The notes below the pieces were generated by a model, which was given only the letters and a program-made list of their open reading frames with translations, ran no database searches and had not been told where the DNA came from. A DNA stretch of 21,752 bases from the NCBI GenBank assembly GCA_017405115.1, contig JAFRBA010000074.1, positions 1 to 21,752 on the forward strand, written 5' to 3'. The position numbers and the translations under genes are program-made. The stretch is from Kiritimatiellia bacterium (GTDB lineage: Bacteria; Verrucomicrobiota; Kiritimatiellia; RFP12; UBA1067). Shown in pieces: positions 14,436 through 21,752 of this stretch (positions are counted from its first letter, which is position 1; each line of letters starts with the position of its first letter).

Positions 14436-16343
14436 ATGAAAGGCGTGGCATCATCAATCGCGTTGTCGGCATTGCTGACCTTGTCAGCCGCCGCCGGACA
14501 GGTCGGCGCGTGCGATGTCTGGGATATTTTTGGCGACTTCGGGCACGTGGAGGGGAGTGCACGGCAAGTTGGCGGCACCTTTAGTATAGAAGAGAAGGGG
14601 GTGCGCATCGAGACGACTGTCGAGGTCGGCACAGAGGGCGTGTGCCACCGTCGCACGACGGTGAGAAATGTGTCGGGCGGGCCGCTTTCCGCCACGTGCC
14701 TTCTGGACGTGTTTAAACTCGGTTGCGGCGATTTCGAGGTCTATACGCAGGCCAACACATGGATGGATGAAAGCCGAGGGGCCTGGCAGCCTCTCCATGT
14801 TGCTGTGGAGACCCGCAGTGGCGGAATGCGCACTGCGTTCGGCGCGGCACCTGTGCTTGCGCTCTGGAACCCTCAGATAGGGCAAGGGCGCGTTTTCCAC
14901 TTGATGCCCGACTCGGCATGGGAAATGCGGGCGGCGGTTGTTCCAGAGGACGGTGGCAAGACTCACGTTGTGGTTGAGGCGGGCGTGGATTCGCGTCATT
15001 TGTGCCATGTACTTCAGCCTGGAGAGGAAGTTGCCCTGCCGGAGGTTGTGTACTACGATTTCGCCAACAAGCTGGACATGGACTGCCACAAACTCCATGC
15101 CTGGTGGAACGAGAAGCATCCATGTCGCCGCAGTCCGTCGTTCTACAACACATGGCTATGCCGTTTCGACCGCCTGGAGCTTGACCTCGTCCTCAAACAG
15201 GTGGACCGTGCAAAAGACCTCGGACTGGAGTATTTCGTTGTTGACGCCGGATGGTTTGGACCCGCAAAGTGCTGGGCAAATGTGCGTGGCGACTGGAGGG
15301 AGTCGCCAGACGGGCGGCTTGGCGGGCGGCTTGCGGACGTGTCTGCAGCCGTGAGGGCGGCAGGCATGAAGTTCGGCTTCTGGCTGGAGGCGGAGGTCGC
15401 TGATTCGGGGACGGAGGTTGCAAATGCGCATCCAGAGTATTTCCGGCAGCTTCGCGGCGGGCGCTATCTTGACTTCACGAGGGACGATGCCTGCAGCTAT
15501 CTGCTTGAGGCAGTCTGCGCAATAGTGAAGAAGTACAATGCCGAGTTCATCAAGTTCGACTTCAACAGCGATCCGGTCTGCGACCCTTCGGGCAGGGGCT
15601 TCGCCGACTACAACGCTGGATACAGGCGTTTCATCCGCGATGTGCGTGCGCGAAACCCAGGCATATACCTTGAAGGTTGCGCCAGCGGCGGGCTGATGAT
15701 GGATCTCGGATGGGCACGGGACTTCGACAGCTTCTGGCTCAGCGACAACCAGAGTCCGGTTTATGGCATGCGCATAGCGAAGGAGACCATGCTCAGGCTG
15801 CCGCCCCACAAAATAGAACGTTGGATCACCGTGCGTAGCGCAAGCGGATTGCAGCCTGACTACTGGGAGAACGATTCGCGTCTCGTCGCCACGGAGGACG
15901 CCTGGTGGCGCGACCTGCGCTCTGTTGCCCCTGACTACGTTTCCGCGTTTGCGTCAGGCGGGCCTGTTGGATTCTCCTGCGACCTGACCGCGCTTTCCGA
16001 CGTGCATGCGGAATGCTTCCGCAGGATGGTCGCGGCGCGGAAGAAGGACGAGGCGTTCTGGTGCGTCGCCGTCGGGCGCATCCTCTGCGACACGCCGGAG
16101 GTGGCGGCACTGCAGTACAGCGACAGCGGATTGCGCGACGTGCGAGTCATAGTCACGACAAGACGCCCGCGTCAGAACAGCACTATGGTACGCCCTGTTC
16201 TTGCCCCCGAACCTGAATATGAACACATGGGGCAGCGGCGAAAGGGCGCATTATGGATGGAGCATGGCGTTGAAGTCCAGACCGGACTATTCACGGCGGC
16301 CGAGCTCCGTTTCACGGCGGAAAGGACGGATGGCGAGAAATGA
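14436..16343 (+). CDS. Exported GH36-like alpha-galactosidase
   Basis: A 635-residue exported enzyme (signal peptide MKGVASSIALSALLTLSAAAG). An N-terminal beta-supersandwich (about 30-220) is followed by a TIM barrel with the landmarks EYFVVDAGWFG (265-275), KFGFWLEAE, FIKFDFNSDP (nucleophile Asp375) and YLEGCASGGLMMD followed by FWLSDN (probable acid/base Asp437). These are the GH36 (clan GH-D) signatures; the family removes terminal alpha-galactosyl residues, although some members act on alpha-N-acetylgalactosamine or transfer sugars. The ATG at 14436 has GGAG seven bases upstream; the ATG at 14418 would add six residues. The TGA overlaps the next ATG (ATGA), indicating coupled translation with the phosphoesterase. 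Confidence 0.88.
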   Translation: MKGVASSIALSALLTLSAAAGQVGACDVWDIFGDFGHVEGSARQVGGTFSIEEKGVRIETTVEVGTEGVCHRRTTVRNVSGGPLSATCLLDVFKLGCGDFEVYTQANTWMDESRGAWQPLHVAVETRSGGMRTAFGAAPVLALWNPQIGQGRVFHLMPDSAWEMRAAVVPEDGGKTHVVVEAGVDSRHLCHVLQPGEEVALPEVVYYDFANKLDMDCHKLHAWWNEKHPCRRSPSFYNTWLCRFDRLELDLVLKQVDRAKDLGLEYFVVDAGWFGPAKCWANVRGDWRESPDGRLGGRLADVSAAVRAAGMKFGFWLEAEVADSGTEVANAHPEYFRQLRGGRYLDFTRDDACSYLLEAVCAIVKKYNAEFIKFDFNSDPVCDPSGRGFADYNAGYRRFIRDVRARNPGIYLEGCASGGLMMDLGWARDFDSFWLSDNQSPVYGMRIAKETMLRLPPHKIERWITVRSASGLQPDYWENDSRLVATEDAWWRDLRSVAPDYVSAFASGGPVGFSCDLTALSDVHAECFRRMVAARKKDEAFWCVAVGRILCDTPEVAALQYSDSGLRDVRVIVTTRRPRQNSTMVRPVLAPEPEYEHMGQRRKGALWMEHGVEVQTGLFTAAELRFTAERTDGEK

Positions 16344-17824
16344 GAATCATCCTGTTCGGGGCAATTTTCCTGACGACAATCTTGACGTGTTCTGCGACTT
16401 CGGAGGAAGTGGCGCTGGCCCGGTTTGGTGTCATAAGCGATATTCACATTCTGCTGTCTGACGCACACCGTTCCGAGGTGTTCAAGAAGGCATTGGAGTA
16501 CATGGACACGCGGCAGGTGGACGGTGTAGTGGCCTGTGGCGACTTGACTCAGAACGGCACCATTGAAGAGCTACGGGAATTTGCGAAAATCTGGTTCTCG
16601 GTATTTCCCGGCGACAGACGGTCTGATGGCGGACATGTCGAAAGACTCTTCGTCTACGGCGACCACGATACCGAGCCGACGTCTCTCCCAGACGTCGTCA
16701 AGTACCGCCGCGAACACGGCGGCAAGTTTCCCGAATGGCTGCTGAAGCGAGGCGACATCGTGCTCAACGACCGTGCCGTGCAGTGGAAAGCCGCATTCGG
16801 GGAGGACTTTGCGCCAATCGTGCGCAAGCGGGTGAAGGGTTTCGATTTTGTGTTGGCGCACCTTGTGAATCTCGACGAGGACGGCATGCGCTATGCGGAT
16901 CCACTGCACATTCCGGGGCTCGAGGATTTCTTCGCGACAAACACGTTTGACGCAGTGCGCCCGTTCTTCTACGTTCAGCACAAGATACCGCGCGGCACGG
17001 TGGGAGGTCCGACGCAGACAGGGCAGGACGCCGGAAGGACTTCGGCGATTCTGTCGCGCCATCCAAACGCAATCTCGTTTAATGGGCACAAGCATCGCTC
17101 GGCGGGCGAGGAACTTTCGCTATGGCAGGGTGCGTTCACGGCAGTGCAGTCGCCGGCTCTCTACAATCTGCTGACGGCGGCTGGACGCGAAAACGGCAAC
17201 TGCTCATGCGATGCGCCAACGACTAACCCTCCTCGACAGATGAAGCCGCTGTACACCGTTCCTGATGGCTCACATGCGCTGGTCGTGACGATATGGCCCG
17301 GCCGCATCGTCATAGACCGTGTAGACGTCTTGCATGGTGGCGAGCCGGTGGCGCCGCCGTGGGTGCTGGGATGGCCGAACGACGGCAGCGCGTCATTCGA
17401 GGCCCGAGGCAAATGTGTGGCGGCGCCGCAGTTCGCAGAGGACGCGAAGGTGGCGGCGCGGAAGATTCCAAACGGACGAGACAGCGTCGGAAACGCCGTC
17501 TGGCAGATAGAGGTTCGCTTTCCGACGGCCAAATCCACGGCGACGACACCGAGGGCATACGACTACGAGGTTCAGGCCGTGCTTCGCAAGGCGTTAGTGA
17601 CGCGGATCGTGTCGTCCAAGCGCGTCTATTCGCCGAAGTGCTACTGGCCGGAGAAATACGACACAGGCGACGTCGTTTGCCTCTTCGGGCGCTTTGAGAT
17701 TCCCGATGACCACGACAATATCGTGTTCGTGGTGCGGCCCCTCAACGCTTGGGGGAAGGCAGGTGCGGCAATAGAGTCCGTGCCTGCTGCATACGACAAC
17801 GCAAAAGTCCTATATCCGTTCTGA
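16340..17824 (+). CDS. Exported calcineurin-like metallophosphoesterase
   Basis: A 494-residue exported phosphoesterase. The signal sequence (RIILFGAIFLTTILTCSA) could be a type I or a weak lipoprotein signal. Motifs are VISDIHI (Asp34, His36), ACGDLTQNG (Asp68), YGDHD (106-110) and FNGHKH. The usual GNHD motif reads GDHD, so the normally metal-binding Asn is Asp108. The family hydrolyses phosphomono- or diesters with two metal ions. A C-terminal beta-rich region of about 150 residues follows the catalytic domain. It overlaps the GH36 gene by 4 bp and the next gene by 1 bp. In this setting it may remove phosphate from a glycan or a nucleotide before the nucleoside hydrolase acts; this is inference. 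Confidence 0.85.
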   Translation: MRIILFGAIFLTTILTCSATSEEVALARFGVISDIHILLSDAHRSEVFKKALEYMDTRQVDGVVACGDLTQNGTIEELREFAKIWFSVFPGDRRSDGGHVERLFVYGDHDTEPTSLPDVVKYRREHGGKFPEWLLKRGDIVLNDRAVQWKAAFGEDFAPIVRKRVKGFDFVLAHLVNLDEDGMRYADPLHIPGLEDFFATNTFDAVRPFFYVQHKIPRGTVGGPTQTGQDAGRTSAILSRHPNAISFNGHKHRSAGEELSLWQGAFTAVQSPALYNLLTAAGRENGNCSCDAPTTNPPRQMKPLYTVPDGSHALVVTIWPGRIVIDRVDVLHGGEPVAPPWVLGWPNDGSASFEARGKCVAAPQFAEDAKVAARKIPNGRDSVGNAVWQIEVRFPTAKSTATTPRAYDYEVQAVLRKALVTRIVSSKRVYSPKCYWPEKYDTGDVVCLFGRFEIPDDHDNIVFVVRPLNAWGKAGAAIESVPAAYDNAKVLYPF

Positions 17825-19920
17825 TGGACATGAAGACGCCAGTAGCGACGATTCTTTCCGCGTTCGGCCTTGTGGCCGGTGGTGCGGTCCCTCCGTATGC
17901 GAACGACGGTTTTGTGCCGGAGGTCATGGAAAAGGCGACGGGGTTCTTCCGGGTGGTAGAGCGCGGCGACGGACGCTGGTGGGTAATCGACCCCTTGGGG
18001 CGAGGTACGGTTCTTCGCGGCGTGGACCATGTGCGGTACGACGGTTTCTGGAGCGAACGCGTCAAGCCTCGGCGCAGTGTCCACCGCGAGGCGAACCTGA
18101 GAAGGTTTCCGAACAAGGCCGACTGGGAGAAGGACGCCTTGAAGCGTCTGAGTTGCTGGGGCTTCAACATGCTCGGCGCGGGGTGTGACCGTCAGCTTCA
18201 GCATCGGGGACTCGTCCACACAAAGTTCCTGTCGATGGGGAACATGATGTGTGATCCCAACGGGCCGCGCGACAGATTCATCTGTCCGAATGAAAGCCGT
18301 CCGTGCTCGTCGTTTCCAAACGTGTTCTGGGCGGGGTTCGAGAAGTGGTGCGACGACATGGCGAGGAAGATGTGTGCGCCCGAGCGCGACGATCCGTGGC
18401 TGTTCGGCTATTTCATAGACAACGAGCTGGCCTGGTGGGGGCGCGGGAAACTGGACACGGGCCTCTTTGATTACACTGAGGGGCTTCCTGACGGACACAG
18501 TGCGAAGACCGCTCTTCGCAAGTTCGTCTCCGAGCATGGGGGCAAGACGACGACGGAGGTGAAGCGCGCCTTTCTGCGGCTTGTCGCCGACCGTTACTTC
18601 CGTATCACCACAGAGGCAATAAGACGGCACGACCCAAACCACCTCGTCCTCGGCAGCCGTTTTGCCGGAATCGACGGCGCCCACGCCGACGTGTGGGAGA
18701 TCGCGGGGCGATATTGCGACGTGGTCACGTTCAACTGCTACCCGACGGCGGACCTCGACCGCAACCGCGTAATGCTTGGCGGTGAGCGCATCCCCGATGT
18801 CTTTTCCCGGCGGTATGCGCTTGTTCGGCGGCCGATGCTGGTGACGGAATGGAGTTTCCCCGCGCTTGATTCCGGTCTTCCGTGCAAGCATGGAGCTGGG
18901 CAACGGTTCCGCACTCAGAAAGAGCGCACCATGGCCACGGAACTTTTCGCAAAGACGATGCTCGCTCTTCCATTCATGATAGGCTATGACTACTTCATGT
19001 GGGTAGACGAGCCGGCGGAGGGAATGACGGACGCATTTCCGGAAGACACAAACTATGGACTCGTCAAGCTCAACGGCGACGCCTGGCCCGAAATCACCGA
19101 GATGTTTGCGCACCTTCACAGGGAAATCGGGCGTTGGCGCAAGGTTCCTTTCCCGGCAGAGCGTCCCGCATTGCCGGATAAGAATACGATGACAGCCGCA
19201 CAAGCCGTGGAACGGATGGTTGGAAAGACGTCTCAAGGCGTGGCGTTTGCACGCGATGGAGACAGCTACTGCATCCGCAACGTGGCAGGGCTGAAGCTGT
19301 CGGGACGAATCGGGGGCAGATATATGTTTGATTCGATTTCTCTGGACGGGAAGGAGCTAGGGGAGTTCTGTTGCATGTTGCACGATGTCCGTTCTGGCGT
19401 ACATCGCTGGTCAGACACTGACAAGGTGACGGATGCGGCGTGGAACATGGTGGATGGAGCAGCTGCTTTGACATTGAGGGCTGAGCGCCGTGAGGGGGCG
19501 CACGCATTTTCGATGGTAGTGAATGTGTTTGTCGCAACGAATAAGCCAGGGTTCCTCGTCGAACTGACGAATGTCGAAAACATCGGGTTGGCCATGCTTG
19601 ATGTTCGTTCACTTTACTTTCGGCTATACTCTCCGTTCGCGCACGAGAAAAGGGGCGTCGAGCGCTACCTAAAGGTCCCTAATCTGTGGAGGGCACCGAA
19701 GGCTGATGCCTGGCGCAGACTGTCCGACGGCGCGTATCTTGGCGGCTACACCTCGGCTGCGTCCGCCTGTACATTGGACTTCCATACCGACAAGAACGGC
19801 GGCCAGCATCCTGACGCGGAATTTGCGCCAGCCGGAATCAGGCCGCTTGTGTCTGGCGAATGCTTCGATCCGAACGGGGCTGTGTGGATGCTTGTCAGAT
19901 GCGGTTTTGAAAAGAAGTGA
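17824..19920 (+). CDS. Exported clan GH-A glycosidase, GH50 agarase/beta-galactosidase-like
   Basis: About 698 residues. The start overlaps the previous stop by one base (TGATG); there is no strong ribosome-binding site, so coupling is likely. A short hydrophobic N-terminus (VATILSAFGLVAGGA) suggests export. The catalytic domain opens with GFFRVVERGDGRWWVIDPLG and contains the pattern DPWLFGYFIDNELAWWG (acid/base Glu201), YCDVVTFNCYP and RPMLVTEWSF (nucleophile Glu342), resembling GH50-type beta-agarases and related enzymes. After about residue 480 a beta-sandwich-type C-terminal region follows. The exact family is uncertain; GH42- or GH2-like relatives are possible. Together with GH36 it points to a galactose-containing polymer. 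Confidence 0.75.
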   Translation: MDMKTPVATILSAFGLVAGGAVPPYANDGFVPEVMEKATGFFRVVERGDGRWWVIDPLGRGTVLRGVDHVRYDGFWSERVKPRRSVHREANLRRFPNKADWEKDALKRLSCWGFNMLGAGCDRQLQHRGLVHTKFLSMGNMMCDPNGPRDRFICPNESRPCSSFPNVFWAGFEKWCDDMARKMCAPERDDPWLFGYFIDNELAWWGRGKLDTGLFDYTEGLPDGHSAKTALRKFVSEHGGKTTTEVKRAFLRLVADRYFRITTEAIRRHDPNHLVLGSRFAGIDGAHADVWEIAGRYCDVVTFNCYPTADLDRNRVMLGGERIPDVFSRRYALVRRPMLVTEWSFPALDSGLPCKHGAGQRFRTQKERTMATELFAKTMLALPFMIGYDYFMWVDEPAEGMTDAFPEDTNYGLVKLNGDAWPEITEMFAHLHREIGRWRKVPFPAERPALPDKNTMTAAQAVERMVGKTSQGVAFARDGDSYCIRNVAGLKLSGRIGGRYMFDSISLDGKELGEFCCMLHDVRSGVHRWSDTDKVTDAAWNMVDGAAALTLRAERREGAHAFSMVVNVFVATNKPGFLVELTNVENIGLAMLDVRSLYFRLYSPFAHEKRGVERYLKVPNLWRAPKADAWRRLSDGAYLGGYTSAASACTLDFHTDKNGGQHPDAEFAPAGIRPLVSGECFDPNGAVWMLVRCGFEKK

Positions 19921-19945
19921 AGACAGTCAAGGCAAACGAGGTCAT

Positions 19946-21100
19946 ATGAATACCAGAAGTCTGAACGCAGTGTTGTTCGTCGCTGTGTTGGCGTCCATTG
20001 CGACATTTGCCGACAGTCCTTGTCGTGTGTCGCTTGAACACGCCATGGTTGACACGAACGGCGTAAAATGGATTGACGGAATTTACTTGCCGATGGAAGG
20101 CAAGTATTATTCCGACGTGGACGAGTTCTACGACCGGCTGCCCAGAAACGTGTCCACAAATGTGTACAAAGGCGTGCGTTCGGGCAAGCATGACTCTACG
20201 GGACTTCTGTTTCGGTTCCGCACAGATTCCGCGAAGATTCGTTTCCGCTGGATTCCGAAGCGCAATGCGCTCAGCATGGATCACATGCCAGCCACAGGCG
20301 TCTCAGGTATTGACGTATATCGTCTTGATGCCGAGGGACGGTGGAGTTACGTCAAGACCGGGCGCATCACCGATGCGACGAAAGGAGGTGCGCTTGACGT
20401 TGACTGGAAGCCCGGCGACGCATGTCTCGTAAATCTTCCTCTCTACAATGGCATTAAGTCTTTTTTGATGGGCATTGACAAATCTGCGAAGGTTGAGGGA
20501 CTTGGTCTTCACAAGAGCGGCATTGATAAACCTGTGGTTTTCTATGGCACCTCGATTACGCAAGGCGGCTGTGCATCGCGTCCAGGTCTTGCATTCCCGT
20601 CCATCATTGGCCGCGACCTTGATGTGCCGATTGCCAATCTTGGCTTTTCGGGCTCTGGGGTTATGGAACTTGAGATGAGCGAACATCTTGCTGCAATTGA
20701 CGCGAGCTGCTATGTGCTTGACTGCCTCTGGAACATGAGTGTGCAGCTTGTGAGGGAACGTTATGAGCCGTTCATCCGAAATCTTCGCATGAAACGTCCG
20801 AATGTGCCGATTGTGATGGCGGAACGCTGCAATGTCTATGGCGATGACCGATGGAGAGAATATGATGTCTGTCTCAAGGGGCTTTACATGAAGCTCAAGA
20901 ACGAAGGGTGGGGAAATCTCGTCTATCTGCCGCACACTGGGATGTATGCTCTTAACGGCGAGGGCACCGTAGATGGCGTTCATCCGAATGACTTGGGCAT
21001 GATGAGCATGGCAAAAGCGTATGGTACAGCGGTAAAGCAGGCTCTTTCGTGTGTCAAAATCGATACAGACGCATCCCTTTCTACATCTGTGATAAAATGA
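19946..21100 (+). CDS. Exported SGNH-type hydrolase/esterase
   Basis: A 384-residue exported protein: signal peptide (LNAVLFVAVLASIATFA), an N-terminal beta-sandwich (about 28-190) and a C-terminal SGNH hydrolase domain. Catalytic blocks are FYGTSITQGG (Ser203), NLGFSGSG (231-238), CLWNM (Asn263) and TVDGVHPND (Asp343, His346). Members are mostly carbohydrate esterases, commonly removing acetyl groups. The N-terminal sandwich plus SGNH arrangement is common in polysaccharide-degradation clusters of gut bacteria. GAGG lies 4 nt before the ATG. It is 25 bp after the preceding gene and is the last of the co-directional exported enzymes. The substrate ester cannot be told from the sequence. Confidence 0.9.
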   Translation: MNTRSLNAVLFVAVLASIATFADSPCRVSLEHAMVDTNGVKWIDGIYLPMEGKYYSDVDEFYDRLPRNVSTNVYKGVRSGKHDSTGLLFRFRTDSAKIRFRWIPKRNALSMDHMPATGVSGIDVYRLDAEGRWSYVKTGRITDATKGGALDVDWKPGDACLVNLPLYNGIKSFLMGIDKSAKVEGLGLHKSGIDKPVVFYGTSITQGGCASRPGLAFPSIIGRDLDVPIANLGFSGSGVMELEMSEHLAAIDASCYVLDCLWNMSVQLVRERYEPFIRNLRMKRPNVPIVMAERCNVYGDDRWREYDVCLKGLYMKLKNEGWGNLVYLPHTGMYALNGEGTVDGVHPNDLGMMSMAKAYGTAVKQALSCVKIDTDASLSTSVIK

Positions 21101-21192
21101 TGTGGGATTATTGGCCGTCTGCGGGTGCAAAGAGATTTTTATGCAGAGATGATGTGGGAAATCGCGGTAAAGGCGTCCAAGGGGATAGTATA

Positions 21193-21752
21193 TTGAGCCG
21201 GGGCCCTATCTCTTTTCGCCGGAAATGGATGCTGGCGGGGTTCGCCGCTGCGTTCTTGATAGGCGACATGTTCCTCGCCGTGCGAGGGGCGGCGACGACG
21301 TCCGTGGAGTTCCTCTACGGCGTGGCCGGTTTCTCGCTGGCGCAGGTGTTCTGGACGCTCGGGCAGCTGCGCGAGGCGCGGCCGGACATCCGCGTGTTCT
21401 TCGCGGCGGCGGTTCCGCTCTCCCTGTTCGTCCTCTGCCGTCTGCATCCGCCCGTCCTGCCCGCCGCGGCGAACGCAGCCGTGTGCGTCTACTCCGCCCT
21501 GACCGCGCTGTCGTTTGCGACGGCACTTGCGACACGCCGCGTATTCTACATCTGCGGCATCGGGCTCTTGCTCTTTTCCGACTTGATGATTGGAGGCGGG
21601 TTGCTGCACATGCATGGGTGCAACACTCTGATTGGGCCAACATACATCGCGGCGGAAGTGTGCCTGCTTGTTTCGTTCTTCTGGAATGGCGAATGGCGCA
21701 TTGCTCCGAGGCAAATCGGCATCAGATGGTATGCATTGACCCTTGGCGCGGC
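21193..21752 (+). CDS. YhhN-like multi-pass membrane protein (3' truncated by window)
   Basis: An open frame starting with TTG at 21193, seven bases after a strong AAGGGGA ribosome-binding site, and running off the window. An ATG at 21229 is the alternative start. It encodes at least five hydrophobic segments, including LAGFAAAFLIGDMFLAVRG, FLYGVAGFSLAQVFWTL and YICGIGLLLFSDLMIG. The paired 'IGD' and 'LLFSDLMIG' motifs and the AQ before the third segment resemble the YhhN/TMEM86 family; studied animal members are lysoplasmalogenases, the bacterial role is unclear. GC content is higher than in the preceding gene, and the 92-bp gap suggests it is not part of the glycosidase operon. The family call is moderate. 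Confidence 0.6.
   Translation, partial: MSRGPISFRRKWMLAGFAAAFLIGDMFLAVRGAATTSVEFLYGVAGFSLAQVFWTLGQLREARPDIRVFFAAAVPLSLFVLCRLHPPVLPAAANAAVCVYSALTALSFATALATRRVFYICGIGLLLFSDLMIGGGLLHMHGCNTLIGPTYIAAEVCLLVSFFWNGEWRIAPRQIGIRWYALTLGA

Noticed and set aside
17641..19236. Long 531-residue antisense frame
   Set aside because: It mirrors the GH50-like and phosphoesterase genes, which have clear catalytic motifs. The antisense protein has no recognisable domain; such frames are expected in high-GC genes.
21118..21140. Terminator after the SGNH gene
   Set aside because: TCTGC/GCAAAGA followed by TTTTT needs a two-base bulge and gives only five pairs; too weak to annotate.

Overview
The window is high-GC bacterial DNA. 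Gene order and protein style (exported SUMF1-domain proteins with an Ig-like N-terminus, many exported glycoside hydrolases, no SusC/SusD pair) suggest a gut-type member of the PVC group, most likely Kiritimatiellota or a relative. That placement is inference from protein style, because there is no rRNA gene or other marker here.

Left edge (1-1616): the 3' end of recN overlaps a dehydroquinate-synthase-fold gene of the EboD type. This protein has lost several residues that are invariant in active family members. A convergent GntR-LacI hybrid regulator follows on the minus strand (1695-2801).

Middle (2802-4490): three and a half copies of a 33-bp tandem repeat lead into a clear promoter and an AAA ATPase with a C-terminal DUF4143/PD-(D/E)XK-like region. 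This module is AT-richer than its neighbours. It lies between two nearly identical direct repeats of about 30 bp, each containing the palindrome CTGCA-TT-TGCAG. It looks like an insertion into what was once one shared control region between the regulator and the ribokinase gene.

Catabolic island (4555-21100): ribokinase and a GRP-family sugar permease form one short operon. A second, very compact plus-strand operon of about 14.5 kb begins with an exported nucleoside-hydrolase-like protein. It continues with a small exported protein, two tandem SUMF1-domain proteins, a GH28/GH49-like beta-helix enzyme, a GH5-like enzyme whose C-terminal domain is cut off by an in-frame TAA, a GH36-like alpha-galactosidase, an exported metallophosphoesterase, a GH50/clan-A-like glycosidase and an SGNH esterase. 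Most junctions overlap or are under 30 bp. The regulator, ribokinase and nucleoside-hydrolase promoters share the same type of palindrome, 40, 40 and 41 bp upstream of a -10 hexamer. I read this as one regulon: extracellular enzymes release sugars (probably including ribose), the permease imports them and the kinase phosphorylates them.

Right edge (21193-end): the start of a YhhN-like multi-pass membrane protein, cut off by the window. No tRNA, rRNA, CRISPR array or transposase was seen.
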